Part shown: positions 15,523 through 23,444 of the stretch, piece by piece | How the letters are laid out: every line of letters starts with the position of its first letter | How positions within the stretch are numbered: the first letter of the stretch is position 1 | From: JADMJV01 sp964649085 | GTDB lineage: Bacteria > Vulcanimicrobiota > Xenobia > Xenobiales > JADMJV01 | Reading direction: 5' to 3' | Assembly (NCBI GenBank): GCA_964649085.1 | Contig: CAZYPN010000007.1 | Coordinates: forward strand, 62,001-126,000 | Length of the DNA stretch: 64,000 nt | The notes under the pieces: generated by a model | Seen by the model: the letters and a program-made list of their open reading frames with translations, nothing else | Database searches by the model: none | What the model was told of the DNA's origin: nothing | Made by a program: the position numbers and the translations under genes

Positions 15523-16883
15523 GCACCGTATATCTGGTGGGCCGAGACGAGGCTCGCCTGGCCATCGATTCGGCCCACAAGGCCTTCGAAGCCTGGAGTG
15601 AAATGCCGGCTCCCAAGCGCGGAGAACTGCTCTTCAAGGCCATGCACATCCTGGAGCGCCGCAAAGAGGAAGTGGCTATGGCGCTGCACCTCGAAGAAGG
15701 CAAGCTGCTGCCGGAGGCCCGCGGCGAGGTGCAAAAGTCGCTCAATATTCTGGAGTTTATCGCCGGTGAGGGACGACGCCTGGGTGGTCAAACCGTGCCC
15801 TCCGAGCTGCCCAACACCTTCTGCTACACGCTCAAGCAACCCCTGGGCGTGGTGGGTCTCATCACTCCCTGGAACTTTCCGGTGGCGATTCCCATCTGGA
15901 AGATGGCTCCGGCCTTGATCGCCGGTAATACGGTGGTGCTCAAGCCGGCCTCGAATACTCCCTGGACCGCCGCCCTGATCACGGAAATCTTCGTGGAAGC
16001 GGGCTTCCCGGCTGGAGTGGTCAATATGGTGCTCGGACCGGGCAGTAGCGTCGGCGACGAGATCGTCAACAACCCCAAGGTGCGGGCCCTTTCCTTTACG
16101 GGTTCCAATCAGGTAGGCCAGGACCTCTATAAGCAAGGCGCGGCGCGCGGAGTGAAGGTGCAGTGCGAAATGGGGGGCAAGAACCCCATCGTCATCCTCG
16201 AGGACGCCGACCTGGATCTGGCCGTAGAGGCCACGGTGCAGGGGGCCTTCGGCTCCACCGGTCAGCGCTGCACGGCCACCTCGCGAGCCGTGGTGATGGA
16301 AGAAGTGGCCGATGCCTTCGTGCAAAAGCTGGTAGCCCGCGCGGCCGAAATTCGCTGTGGCGTGGACATGGGCCCGGTGGTCGATTCGGCCCAGTTCAAG
16401 GAAGTGCTGGCGGCCATTGAACAGGCCAAAGCCGAAGGTTGTAAGTGCCTGCTCGGCGGCGGGGCCGCCAGCGAAGGCGAACTGGCCAAAGGTTTCTACG
16501 TTCAGCCCACGATCTTCGACAACGTGCCTCGCAACAGCCAGCTGGCCCTCGAAGAAGTCTTCGGTCCGGTACTGGCCGTTTTGCGCGTCAAAGACCTGGA
16601 TGACGCCCTGGAGGTGGCCAACAGCGTGCGCTACGGCCTGTCTTCCTCGATCTACTCCAAGGACACCAATCGAGTATTTCGCTTTATTGAAAAGATCGAA
16701 ACCGGAATCACCCACGTCAACAGCCCCACCATGGGAGGAGAAGCCCAGCTACCTTTCGGCGGGGTCAAAGATACTGGGGTGGGGGCTCGCGAGCAGGGCA
16801 GCGTGGCCATCGATTTCTTCACCGAACTGAAGACGGTCTACATCGACTTCACCGGACAGAAGCGAGAAAGCAAAATCTACTGA
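15408..16883 (+). CDS. Aldehyde dehydrogenase, 2-oxoglutarate-semialdehyde (2,5-dioxovalerate) type
   Basis: A 491-residue NAD(P)-dependent aldehyde dehydrogenase. TPWNFPVAIPIWKMAPALIA is the cofactor-site segment, EMGGKNPIVIL holds the general-base Glu, and GSTGQRCTATSRAV holds the catalytic Cys. The overall pattern (INGVWYPAESSRTLDNQNPA, ALHLEEGKLLPEARGEVQKS, GARGVKVQCEMGGKN) is closest to 2-oxoglutaric-semialdehyde dehydrogenases that end pentose/uronate degradation. No sugar-acid genes are nearby, so the physiological aldehyde is uncertain. It begins inside the 3' end of the methyltransferase gene, in a different frame. Confidence 0.85.
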   Translation: MQIAEKTRQFTSFINGVWYPAESSRTLDNQNPATGESLGTVYLVGRDEARLAIDSAHKAFEAWSEMPAPKRGELLFKAMHILERRKEEVAMALHLEEGKLLPEARGEVQKSLNILEFIAGEGRRLGGQTVPSELPNTFCYTLKQPLGVVGLITPWNFPVAIPIWKMAPALIAGNTVVLKPASNTPWTAALITEIFVEAGFPAGVVNMVLGPGSSVGDEIVNNPKVRALSFTGSNQVGQDLYKQGAARGVKVQCEMGGKNPIVILEDADLDLAVEATVQGAFGSTGQRCTATSRAVVMEEVADAFVQKLVARAAEIRCGVDMGPVVDSAQFKEVLAAIEQAKAEGCKCLLGGGAASEGELAKGFYVQPTIFDNVPRNSQLALEEVFGPVLAVLRVKDLDDALEVANSVRYGLSSSIYSKDTNRVFRFIEKIETGITHVNSPTMGGEAQLPFGGVKDTGVGAREQGSVAIDFFTELKTVYIDFTGQKRESKIY

Positions 16884-16886
16884 TCG

Positions 16887-17621
16887 GTGGAGGGCTACCC
16901 TCTGGCTTTACGCGCCTTGCTCTCTCAGCTCGCCGGCTGCCTGTTTCTGGCCGCCGGCGTGCTGGGGGGGCCGGTGGATAGTCTGCCCAGAGCGCTGGCT
17001 GTAGGGGTGTTCGCCGGCTGCGCAGCCAGTGGCCTGGCGGGGTTTCGCTTTCCCGGATGGCCCTGGTTTAGCGCTGGCCTGGGTTGCAGTCTGGCAGGCC
17101 TGCTGCGAGACCGCTGGAGCGCCTCCGACTGGTCTCTTCCGCTGGTGTGGACGCTCGGCCTGACCCTGGCCTACGTTCTCATCTGGCCCGTGGCTCAAGC
17201 CTTCCTGATCTACACCTTCCAGGTAGAGACACAGGACTACGAGGCCCCCTGGGGTCCGACTGGAACCGGAAACCCGCTGCTGAGGGGCGTGGTGGGTCTG
17301 GCTCTGGCTGCCGCCCTGAGCGCCCTGGCGTTGCTGGGGCTGGGCCCATCGGTCCGCTGGTTTCTGGGCCCGGCCAACCTGGTGCTTGGCAGCTGGTTGA
17401 CCACGGCATTCTCTCTGCACCGTCCCGAATGGCTGCTGTGCGGCGCTCTGTCAGGACTGCTGAGTGTGAGCCTGGCGGCGCCCCCGTCCTTGGCCCGGCC
17501 GGCCCTGATGTGCAACGACCCCTACTGGCTGGTGGGGCAGACGGCATGCTGGCTGTGCCTGGGTTACTGGCTCAGCCTCACCCGTCGGACGCAATTGACA
17601 GCTTCTTCTCAAGCAGCATAG
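16887..17621 (+). CDS. Multi-pass membrane protein, unrecognised
   Basis: A GTG start 3 bp after the dehydrogenase stop. The 244 residues form about seven hydrophobic segments (LSQLAGCLFLAAGVLGG, LAVGVFAGCAASGLAG, LVWTLGLTLAYVLIWPVAQA, GVVGLALAAALSALALLG and others) with short loops and one longer cytosolic-style stretch after FLIYTFQVETQDYEAPW. Tight linkage to the upstream dehydrogenase and the DtxR gene (9 bp downstream) suggests one transcript. No transporter or enzyme motif recognised. Confidence 0.7.
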   Translation: MEGYPLALRALLSQLAGCLFLAAGVLGGPVDSLPRALAVGVFAGCAASGLAGFRFPGWPWFSAGLGCSLAGLLRDRWSASDWSLPLVWTLGLTLAYVLIWPVAQAFLIYTFQVETQDYEAPWGPTGTGNPLLRGVVGLALAAALSALALLGLGPSVRWFLGPANLVLGSWLTTAFSLHRPEWLLCGALSGLLSVSLAAPPSLARPALMCNDPYWLVGQTACWLCLGYWLSLTRRTQLTASSQAA

Positions 17622-17630
17622 GATCGGCCC

Positions 17631-18323
17631 GTGAAACGACGCCCACCCGAGCGCAACGACACCAAGCTGAGCCTGAGTCCCGCCATGGAGGACTATCTCA
17701 AGTCGATTTTTCGTCTGTTGGAGCAGCAAAATCGAGTCAGCACCCAGGCTTTAGCCGAAAAACTTCAGGTGGCGCCGGCCTCGGTGACCAGCATGATCAA
17801 GCGCCTGGCCGAGTTGGGGCTGCTCACCCACGAACGCTATCGCGGGGTCGATCTCACCGAGCACGGACGACGGGTAGCCCAGGAGATGATCCGTCACCAT
17901 CGACTGCTCGAGCTCTACCTGACCCAGGCCCTGGGCTTTGACCATAGCGAAGTGCACGCAGAAGCCGAAAGACTCGAGCATTTCATCTCCGAGCAGTTTG
18001 AAGATCGCATCGACGAAATGTTAGGACGTCCCACCTGCGACCCGCACGGAAAACCGATCCCCAAGCGGCCGGGCCAGCAAATCTGCGGCAAGCCACGCAA
18101 CCTGACCCAAATGGAACTCTACTCGCCGCTGCACGTCACGGAAGCCCCCGCCGAACTCTCTCATATCGGACTCACCAAAGGAGCCAGAGTGGTGGTCTTG
18201 GGACGCCCTATGGGGGCCAAGGTGCACGTACGCGTGGCCCTGGAAGAGCATCTTCTAGAACCGGCGGTATGCGAACGGGTCAAGGTTCAACGGGTGGAGA
18301 CCGCCGGGCATCCCGGCGGGTGA
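17631..18323 (+). CDS. DtxR/MntR-family metal-dependent transcriptional repressor
   Basis: A GTG start. The winged HTH at residues ~14-75 includes AMEDYLKSIFRLLEQQNRVS and VAPASVTSMIKRLAELGLLT. The dimerisation/metal domain follows (HHRLLELYLTQALGF, SEVHAEAERLEHFISEQFED) with the family's TCDPHGKPIPKR signature. A C-terminal FeoA/SH3-like domain (LSHIGLTKGARVVVLGRP onward) makes it full-length, 230 residues. The family binds Fe2+ or Mn2+ and represses uptake genes. No metal transporter is adjacent, so its targets lie elsewhere or include the membrane protein upstream. Its 3' end overlaps the opposite-strand small membrane gene by 44 bp. Confidence 0.87.
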   Translation: MKRRPPERNDTKLSLSPAMEDYLKSIFRLLEQQNRVSTQALAEKLQVAPASVTSMIKRLAELGLLTHERYRGVDLTEHGRRVAQEMIRHHRLLELYLTQALGFDHSEVHAEAERLEHFISEQFEDRIDEMLGRPTCDPHGKPIPKRPGQQICGKPRNLTQMELYSPLHVTEAPAELSHIGLTKGARVVVLGRPMGAKVHVRVALEEHLLEPAVCERVKVQRVETAGHPGG

Positions 18324-18615
18324 GCCAGAAACAATCGAGGGCCGAACCCAGATAGACCAGAATACCCACCAGTGCACAGCCCAGCGCCCGCACCAACAGC
18401 CCGATCTCTAAGTTGGGGGTGCCTACCGGATCGAGCAACTGGGCATACAGGGTGGTCAATTCGCTGCCCACCAGGTAGAGACAGGCGCTCATCGGCAAGC
18501 CAAAAGCCAGCGCCCAGAGGAGACCTCGCCGAAACCTTCGCAAAAGAAAATGGCCCAGACCGGGAAACACCAGCACACTGGCAGCCACGGGACCGAGCCA
18601 ACCAAGCGACTTCAT
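18280..18615 (-). CDS. Small three-helix membrane protein
   Basis: 111 residues with three hydrophobic segments: WLGPVAASVLVFPGLGHFLL, GLLWALAFGLPMSACLYLVG and LGCALVGILVYLGSALDCFWL. The N-terminal pattern 'A-x-x-x-PGLGHFLLRRFRRG' is common to small bacterial membrane proteins in which Pro-Gly-x-Gly-x-x-x precedes a basic turn; no function is established that I know of. It starts 13 bp from the helicase stop on the same strand and probably shares the helicase promoter. Convergent overlap with the DtxR gene. Confidence 0.65.
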   Translation of the reverse strand: MKSLGWLGPVAASVLVFPGLGHFLLRRFRRGLLWALAFGLPMSACLYLVGSELTTLYAQLLDPVGTPNLEIGLLVRALGCALVGILVYLGSALDCFWLTRRDARRSPPVEP

Positions 18616-18627
18616 CGCTTCAGCATA

Positions 18628-19890
18628 TCACACAATTCTGCGCGGGTTATAGCCTCTTCGCGAGCGTGGCTGCAGACGGAAGGTTTGCAATACTCGACCG
18701 TTGCGAATCCGAGTGGTGGCCTTCACGGTGAAGCCGGTCGGAGGCGTGGCCGAAGTGCCCCGCACCAGGAAGGCGTCCGAAGCCTTTTCGCGTCGACCCA
18801 CACGGCCCATCAACTGTTCAATTTCGGCCACGCCGAAGTGGTCGGCGTCGGTGACCACCACCAGGTCGGCCATTGGCACGTCCAGACCACTGCCCACCAG
18901 ATTGGTGGCCACCAGGATGGCCGGGCTGTTCTGACGGAACTGGCGCATCATGCTGACGCGGTCCTCAGTAACCCCCGAAGACTTACCTTTGCGGAAACGC
19001 TTGCGATGTTCGGCCGTATCGGCCATCTCGCCGTGCAGGATCGAAACGGGCACTCCGTAGCGGTCCTGCACATACTGGCCCATAATGCCTACCCGGCTGC
19101 GGGTGCGGCTGATGATGTAGATCCGACTGCCCAGCTTTATGTGCTTTTCGATCAAGGCATGGGCGCGGTCGAGTTGCTTGAAGGGATTCTCGCCCCACTC
19201 GCCTCGCTCTTCGTGCAGCTCAGTGGGCGGCGAATCAAAGGGCAACTGGGTCAACACCACCGGATTGTCCATCGCCCCCTCGCGCCGCAGAAAACGACCC
19301 ACGGCTTCAGGCGTGGCCGTCACGTAGACGGTCTGGGCCTTGACGCCGTGCATATAGCGCAGGTCTTCTTCCTCGTCGAAGGCGTTAACGTCGTCGACAA
19401 CCACCAGGCTGGCATCGTTGAGCATCCAGCGATAGCCGCTGTTTTGAAGCAGCAGCGCGCTGCCCACCACGACGGAGACTTTTCCCTGACGAACCAGGTC
19501 GAACTGCGACCGACGGGTTCGAGGCGGAATGCCGGCGTGCATCTGCACCACTTCAAGAGGAGTGTCGGCCAGGCGTTCCTCGAGATAGTTGGCCTGCTGA
19601 CGGGCCAGGTCGCGCGTGGGCACCAGAATGACCGCAAACCCGCCATTATTGACCACATGGGTCACGGCCGTGCGAAAGAATACTTCGGTCTTGCCCGAGC
19701 CCGTGGGCGCCTTGAGCAGCAGTCGTTTTTCACCGGCCTGCAGCCGATCGGTCAGTTCCTGAATGCCCCGCTGCTGGTCGGCCGTCAGTTGAAACTTGGC
19801 GCCATCGGTGACCAACTCATTCTCCTCGGCAACTCGCTGGACGTTGCTCTGAATAGTGGACCAGATGGCTTCGGACTTGGATTTGGACAT
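18628..19890 (-). CDS. Superfamily II DEAD/DEAH-type helicase with unusual DDVN motif II
   Basis: 420 residues with both RecA-like domains. Motif I is APTGSGKTE, Ia is VPTRDLARQQ, motif II is VVVDDVNAFD (DDVN in place of DEAH/DEAD), III is TATP, and VI is QLMGRVGRREK. Domain 2 has SRIYIISRTRSRVG and LVATNLVGSGLDVP. It is short, with no accessory domain, resembling the helicase cores of ComFA, PriA or RecG rather than a full version of any. The basic C-terminus (RLQPRSRRGYNPRRIV) may bind nucleic acid. ATP hydrolysis should still be possible because the first acidic residue is kept. It follows a near-consensus promoter and an AAGGA ribosome site. Confidence 0.8.
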   Translation of the reverse strand: MSKSKSEAIWSTIQSNVQRVAEENELVTDGAKFQLTADQQRGIQELTDRLQAGEKRLLLKAPTGSGKTEVFFRTAVTHVVNNGGFAVILVPTRDLARQQANYLEERLADTPLEVVQMHAGIPPRTRRSQFDLVRQGKVSVVVGSALLLQNSGYRWMLNDASLVVVDDVNAFDEEEDLRYMHGVKAQTVYVTATPEAVGRFLRREGAMDNPVVLTQLPFDSPPTELHEERGEWGENPFKQLDRAHALIEKHIKLGSRIYIISRTRSRVGIMGQYVQDRYGVPVSILHGEMADTAEHRKRFRKGKSSGVTEDRVSMMRQFRQNSPAILVATNLVGSGLDVPMADLVVVTDADHFGVAEIEQLMGRVGRREKASDAFLVRGTSATPPTGFTVKATTRIRNGRVLQTFRLQPRSRRGYNPRRIV

Positions 19891-19920
19891 GGTTTTCCTT
19901 TACGCCTGAAAATGCGCCCT

Positions 19921-19949
19921 AATATATCACCGGCTCGAACTCGTGTCAA
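19921..19949 (-). promoter_or_regulatory. Near-consensus sigma-70-type promoter for the helicase gene
   Basis: On the minus strand TTGACA (19949-19944), exactly 17 bp, then TATATT (19926-19921). The predicted transcription start is near 19914, giving a leader of about 24 bases before the ATG at 19890. Confidence 0.75.
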
Positions 19950-20034
19950 AGACAGGGGGGTTCAGGTCCGATGTCAAAAGCGCGCCGCAGTTCACCATGG
20001 CCTGCAAGGCATGGTGCGACGAGAGGAGACAGCC

Positions 20035-20283
20035 GTGGCGGTTCGAGCCGTAAAAGAGTCGGTTCGGGTCATCCTGCTGACCAGTACCTATCGGGTAGAA
20101 GGCTACATTCACGTGGTTCCGGGGGGAAGGCTGCTGGATGAAATCAACAAAGAGCGGGAATTCATACCCGTCACCAAGGCATCCATCTATGCCATCGACG
20201 GCGAGGCGCCCCTGGACACCCTTGATTTCATCGCCGTCAACAAAAACCAGGTCGTGATGGTGGCACCTGCCACCCTCGGGTAA
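20035..20283 (+). CDS. Conserved small protein, DUF6812-like
   Basis: An 82-residue protein starting at GTG 20035 with AGGAG 7 bp upstream. VRVILLTSTYRVEGYIHVVP, GGRLLDEINKEREFIPVTKA and DTLDFIAVNKNQVVMVAP match a small all-beta family in which an inherited 'YRI.G.ihv..g.R..D.lN....FIpvT' core is kept; I identify it as DUF6812 from memory. Function unknown. It is the first gene of a probable run with the metallo-beta-lactamase-fold hydrolase 18 bp downstream and pyrG after that. Confidence 0.7.
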   Translation: MAVRAVKESVRVILLTSTYRVEGYIHVVPGGRLLDEINKEREFIPVTKASIYAIDGEAPLDTLDFIAVNKNQVVMVAPATLG

Positions 20284-20301
20284 GCACACACAGGAGGAAC
20301 A

Positions 20302-20979
20302 ATGATCGTACGTTATCTCGGCCATTCGAGCTTCTGGATCAGTTCGAGTAAGGCGACTTCCGTGGTCGTCGACCCCTACGGCACTCATCTGCCCTACAAC
20401 TTTCCCCCGCTCGAGTCGGACGTGGTGGTGATTTCTCACGAACACCGCGACCACAACGCCGACTACAGGGTGGGAGGCAAGCCCATGGTGGTCAAACGCA
20501 CCCACGACTTCATGTGTGAACAGGAAGTCAACGTGCAACGCACCGGGGAACTGCTAACTTTTCACGGCCTGCCCACCTTCCACGACAATTTCAGCGGTCG
20601 CCGTCGCGGTCCCAACACGGTGTGGCACTGGTATTGGGAAGGGATTCACTTCGTCCACCTCGGCGACCTGGGCCACTTGCTCACCGACCAACAACTGAAG
20701 ATTCTCGGCAAGGTTGATGTGCTGTTCATTCCGGTGGGCGGCAAAATCACCCTGAACCCGACCGAAGCCAGCCTCGTCGTGGGCCAGCTCGAGCCCCGAC
20801 TGGTCTTCCCAATGCACTACCTCACGCCACAAATTGAAAGCCACGGGCTGGCCGAGTTCACCCTGAAAGACTTTGCTGCCAAGATGAGCAGTGTAGAGGA
20901 CGCCGCCACCATGGCGATGGAAATCGAACTGGCCCGGCTCCCAACTCAAACAAAGGTAATGTTGCTACGCCATGAGTAA
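20302..20979 (+). CDS. UPF0173-type metal-dependent hydrolase (metallo-beta-lactamase fold)
   Basis: A 225-residue MBL-fold protein. MIVRYLGHSSFWISSSKAT opens the fold; VVVISHEHRDHNADY is the HxHxDH metal site; HLGDLGHLLTD supplies the bridging Asp/His; MHYLTP gives the last His. The family (YtkL/UPF0173) hydrolyses phosphodiester- or ester-type substrates that are not well defined. A ribosome site AGGAGG lies 5 bp before the ATG. Its stop overlaps the pyrG start by 8 bp, so it is translated with CTP synthase. Confidence 0.82.
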   Translation: MIVRYLGHSSFWISSSKATSVVVDPYGTHLPYNFPPLESDVVVISHEHRDHNADYRVGGKPMVVKRTHDFMCEQEVNVQRTGELLTFHGLPTFHDNFSGRRRGPNTVWHWYWEGIHFVHLGDLGHLLTDQQLKILGKVDVLFIPVGGKITLNPTEASLVVGQLEPRLVFPMHYLTPQIESHGLAEFTLKDFAAKMSSVEDAATMAMEIELARLPTQTKVMLLRHE

Positions 20980-22609
20980 ATCTGTCCGCTATCTCTTCGT
21001 TACCGGTGGGGTGGTCTCGTCGCTCGGGAAAGGCATTATCGCCAGCTCCCTGGGCACCTTGCTCAAAGCAAGGGGCCTGAAGGTCACCATTCAGAAGCTC
21101 GACCCCTATATCAACGTGGACGCCGGCACCATGAACCCCTATCAACACGGGGAAGTGTTTGTCACCGTCGACGGGGCCGAGACCGATCTGGACCTCGGCC
21201 ACTACGAGCGTTACATCGACGAGAACCTGCGTTCCTGGAACAACCTGACGACGGGCAAGATCTATGGTCGCGTTATCGAACGCGAGCGCAAAGGCGACTA
21301 TCTGGGTGATACCGTGAGGGTCATTCCCCACATCACCGACCAGATCAAGGAGTTCGTCCACCAGGTGGCCGAGCAAAGCGAGGCCGATATCGCGATTGTG
21401 GAAGTGGGCGGCACGGTCGGAGACATCGAAGGCCTACCCTTCCTGGAAGCCATCCGCCAGTTCAAGAACGACGTGGGACACGACAAGGTCATGTATTTGC
21501 ATGTTACGTTGCTGCCCCACCTGGGCGCGGCAGGCGAACTCAAGACCAAACCCACCCAGCACTCGGTCAAGGAGTTGCGCTCGATCGGTATTCAGCCCGA
21601 CATCCTCGTATGTCGCACCGAAAAAACTCCGGCTCCCGAGCATATCCGCAAAATTGCCCTTTACGGCGACGTCACTCCAGAGGCGGTTTTCGCCTGCCCC
21701 GACGTGCCCAGCATCTACGACGTTCCACTGCTGCTGGAACGCGAAGGATTGGGCGACTTTGTGGTCAAGCGACTGGGACTGCAATGCCACCCCCCCGATC
21801 TGGAAGCCTGGAAGAACATGTTGCGGCGCATGAAGACCGCCACCGACACCGTGCGTATCTGCCTGGTGGGCAAATACGTGGAAATCAAAGATGCCTACAT
21901 GTCGATCGCCGAAGCCCTGCAGCACGCAGGCATTGCCTGTGGGTGCAATGTCCACATCGAACGCATCGATGCCGGTGAACTGTCGGCCGACAACCACCTT
22001 CAGTCCTTGAGAAGTGCGCACGGCATTCTGGTACCGGGCGGATTTGGGGCCCGGGGGGTCGAGGGCAAAATCCGGGCCATCGAATTCGCACGCCGCGAAA
22101 AAGTGCCCTATCTAGGCATTTGCTACGGCCTGCAGTGGGCCGTTGTGGAATTTGCCCGCAATGTCTGCGGCCTGACCGAAGCCAACAGTACCGAGGTCCA
22201 ACCGGCCACCCCCGACCCGGTGGTTTGGGCCATGGAAGACCAGAAAGACCTCGAGCAAATGGGGGCCACCATGCGCCTGGGTGAGTATGAGTGCCGCCTG
22301 GCCCTGGGCACGGTGGCTCAACGCGCCTATGGCCAGGAAACCATTCAGGAACGTCATCGCCATCGCTACGAAGTCAACAATCGCTACCGCCAGCAACTGG
22401 TGGATGGCGGCCTGGTGGTCTCGGGCCTCAACCCCGAGCGCGATCTGGTGGAGATCATCGAACTGGCCGACCACCCCTGGTTTGTAGCCTGCCAGTTTCA
22501 TCCCGAATTCGCCAGCCGCCCCTATCGAGCTCATCCTCTCTTCCGTGGGTTCGTGGAAGCGGCCCTGAAGAAGGCCACAGCAGGCCGCACCCCTGCCGTA
22601 GCCCATTGA
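20972..22609 (+). CDS. pyrG: CTP synthase
   Basis: 545 residues, the usual length. The N-terminal synthetase domain begins VRYLFVTGGVVSSLGKGIIA (P-loop) with LDPYINVDAGTMNPYQHGEV and DLDLGHYERYI. The C-terminal class I glutamine amidotransferase domain has GGFGARGVEGK, the nucleophile motif YLGICYGLQ and the His-Glu pair ACQFHPEF. It makes CTP from UTP, ATP and glutamine in the cytosol. The start overlaps the MBL-hydrolase stop by 8 bp. The stop codon lies within the -35 element of the next transcription unit. Confidence 0.97.
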   Translation: MSKSVRYLFVTGGVVSSLGKGIIASSLGTLLKARGLKVTIQKLDPYINVDAGTMNPYQHGEVFVTVDGAETDLDLGHYERYIDENLRSWNNLTTGKIYGRVIERERKGDYLGDTVRVIPHITDQIKEFVHQVAEQSEADIAIVEVGGTVGDIEGLPFLEAIRQFKNDVGHDKVMYLHVTLLPHLGAAGELKTKPTQHSVKELRSIGIQPDILVCRTEKTPAPEHIRKIALYGDVTPEAVFACPDVPSIYDVPLLLEREGLGDFVVKRLGLQCHPPDLEAWKNMLRRMKTATDTVRICLVGKYVEIKDAYMSIAEALQHAGIACGCNVHIERIDAGELSADNHLQSLRSAHGILVPGGFGARGVEGKIRAIEFARREKVPYLGICYGLQWAVVEFARNVCGLTEANSTEVQPATPDPVVWAMEDQKDLEQMGATMRLGEYECRLALGTVAQRAYGQETIQERHRHRYEVNNRYRQQLVDGGLVVSGLNPERDLVEIIELADHPWFVACQFHPEFASRPYRAHPLFRGFVEAALKKATAGRTPAVAH

Positions 22610-22634
22610 CAAACCCGTAGGGCGTCGGTAGAAT
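22606..22634 (+). promoter_or_regulatory. Near-consensus sigma-70-type promoter for the DUF177-rpmF-fab operon
   Basis: TTGACA (22606-22611), 17-bp spacer, TAGAAT (22629-22634). The -35 box contains the pyrG stop codon (22607-22609). It lies about 45 bp before the DUF177 start, and is the only clear promoter before the L32 and fatty-acid genes. Confidence 0.78.
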
Positions 22635-22678
22635 GCGCCGGTGTCTCCAGCCCCAAGGCTCGAGATCAGGCGGTCAAG

Positions 22679-23221
22679 ATGCACATCGGTATCGGGGACA
22701 TTCGAAAAAGCAAAGGTCTGGCCAAAGCTTTCCAGTGGGACAGCCAGGTTCGGCTGCCGGGAATTTCCCTCGAGGGTCCCTTGCATCTCGACTTGAAAGT
22801 CACCAACGCGGGTAGCCGCGTGATGGTGGCTGGCCCACTGCGAGCCCAGGTAAAGTTGCTGTGCTCTCGTTGCTCGGAAGAGTTCACTTTTCCGGTCAAG
22901 GTTCAACTGGAAGAAGAGTTTCTTCCAGTGGCCAGCGAGGAGGCCCAGAGCCGCGCCAACAACTTGCTGGACGGCCCCCTGACTTTCGAGAACGACAAGT
23001 TGGAGATGGATGAACTGCTACGGCAGGAAATCGAGGCAGCCTTCCCGATCCAGGCCTTGTGCCGTGAGGATTGCCGAGGACTGTGTGCTCATTGCGGCGC
23101 CAACCTCAATCAAGAGGAGTGTCGTTGTCAGCCCGAAGAAATCGATTCGCGCTGGCAGGCACTGAACCAAATCAGCAACTCGGCCCCCAAGCCGGGCAAA
23201 AAACCCAAGAACAAGAAGTAG
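22679..23221 (+). CDS. DUF177 (YceD) family protein
   Basis: 180 residues. The C-terminal signature LCREDCRGLCAHCGANLNQE, then CRC and SRWQAL, is diagnostic of DUF177. A middle CSRCSEEFTFPV pair is also typical. YceD homologues are almost always encoded just before rpmF, as here (14 bp), and have been linked to 23S rRNA accumulation and ribosome assembly; the mechanism is not known. The Cys-rich C-terminus probably binds zinc. Confidence 0.9.
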   Translation: MHIGIGDIRKSKGLAKAFQWDSQVRLPGISLEGPLHLDLKVTNAGSRVMVAGPLRAQVKLLCSRCSEEFTFPVKVQLEEEFLPVASEEAQSRANNLLDGPLTFENDKLEMDELLRQEIEAAFPIQALCREDCRGLCAHCGANLNQEECRCQPEEIDSRWQALNQISNSAPKPGKKPKNKK

Positions 23222-23234
23222 GAGGCTCACTACT

Positions 23235-23438
23235 GTGGCCAATCCAAAGTGGAAATTGTCGCGGGTCCGCACCCGCCGTCGTCGCTCTCACGACGCCCTG
23301 ACTCCGCCCAATGTGGTGAACTGCCCGAGTTGCAAGGGCCCGATGCTGTCGCACCGGCTTTGTCTTTCCTGTGGCACCTACAACGGCCGCCAGGTGATCC
23401 AGCTCAAGCAGGAAGAGTCCAGCGGCGACTCCAACTAG
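23235..23438 (+). CDS. rpmF: 50S ribosomal protein L32
   Basis: 67 residues from a GTG start with AGGAGG about 8 bp upstream. The basic N-terminus NPKWKLSRVRTRRRRSHD and the zinc ribbon CPSCKGPMLSHRLCLSCGTY are those of the four-cysteine (C+) form of L32. It is a structural protein of the large ribosomal subunit. Placement between DUF177 and fabH is the common bacterial arrangement, except that plsX, which usually follows rpmF, is absent here. Confidence 0.95.
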   Translation: MANPKWKLSRVRTRRRRSHDALTPPNVVNCPSCKGPMLSHRLCLSCGTYNGRQVIQLKQEESSGDSN

Positions 23439-23444
23439 CGGGCT

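Noticed and set aside
18550..20283. 577-residue plus-strand open frame
   Set aside because: Most of it lies antisense to the helicase. Only the last 82 codons, from GTG 20035 with a good ribosome site, look real.
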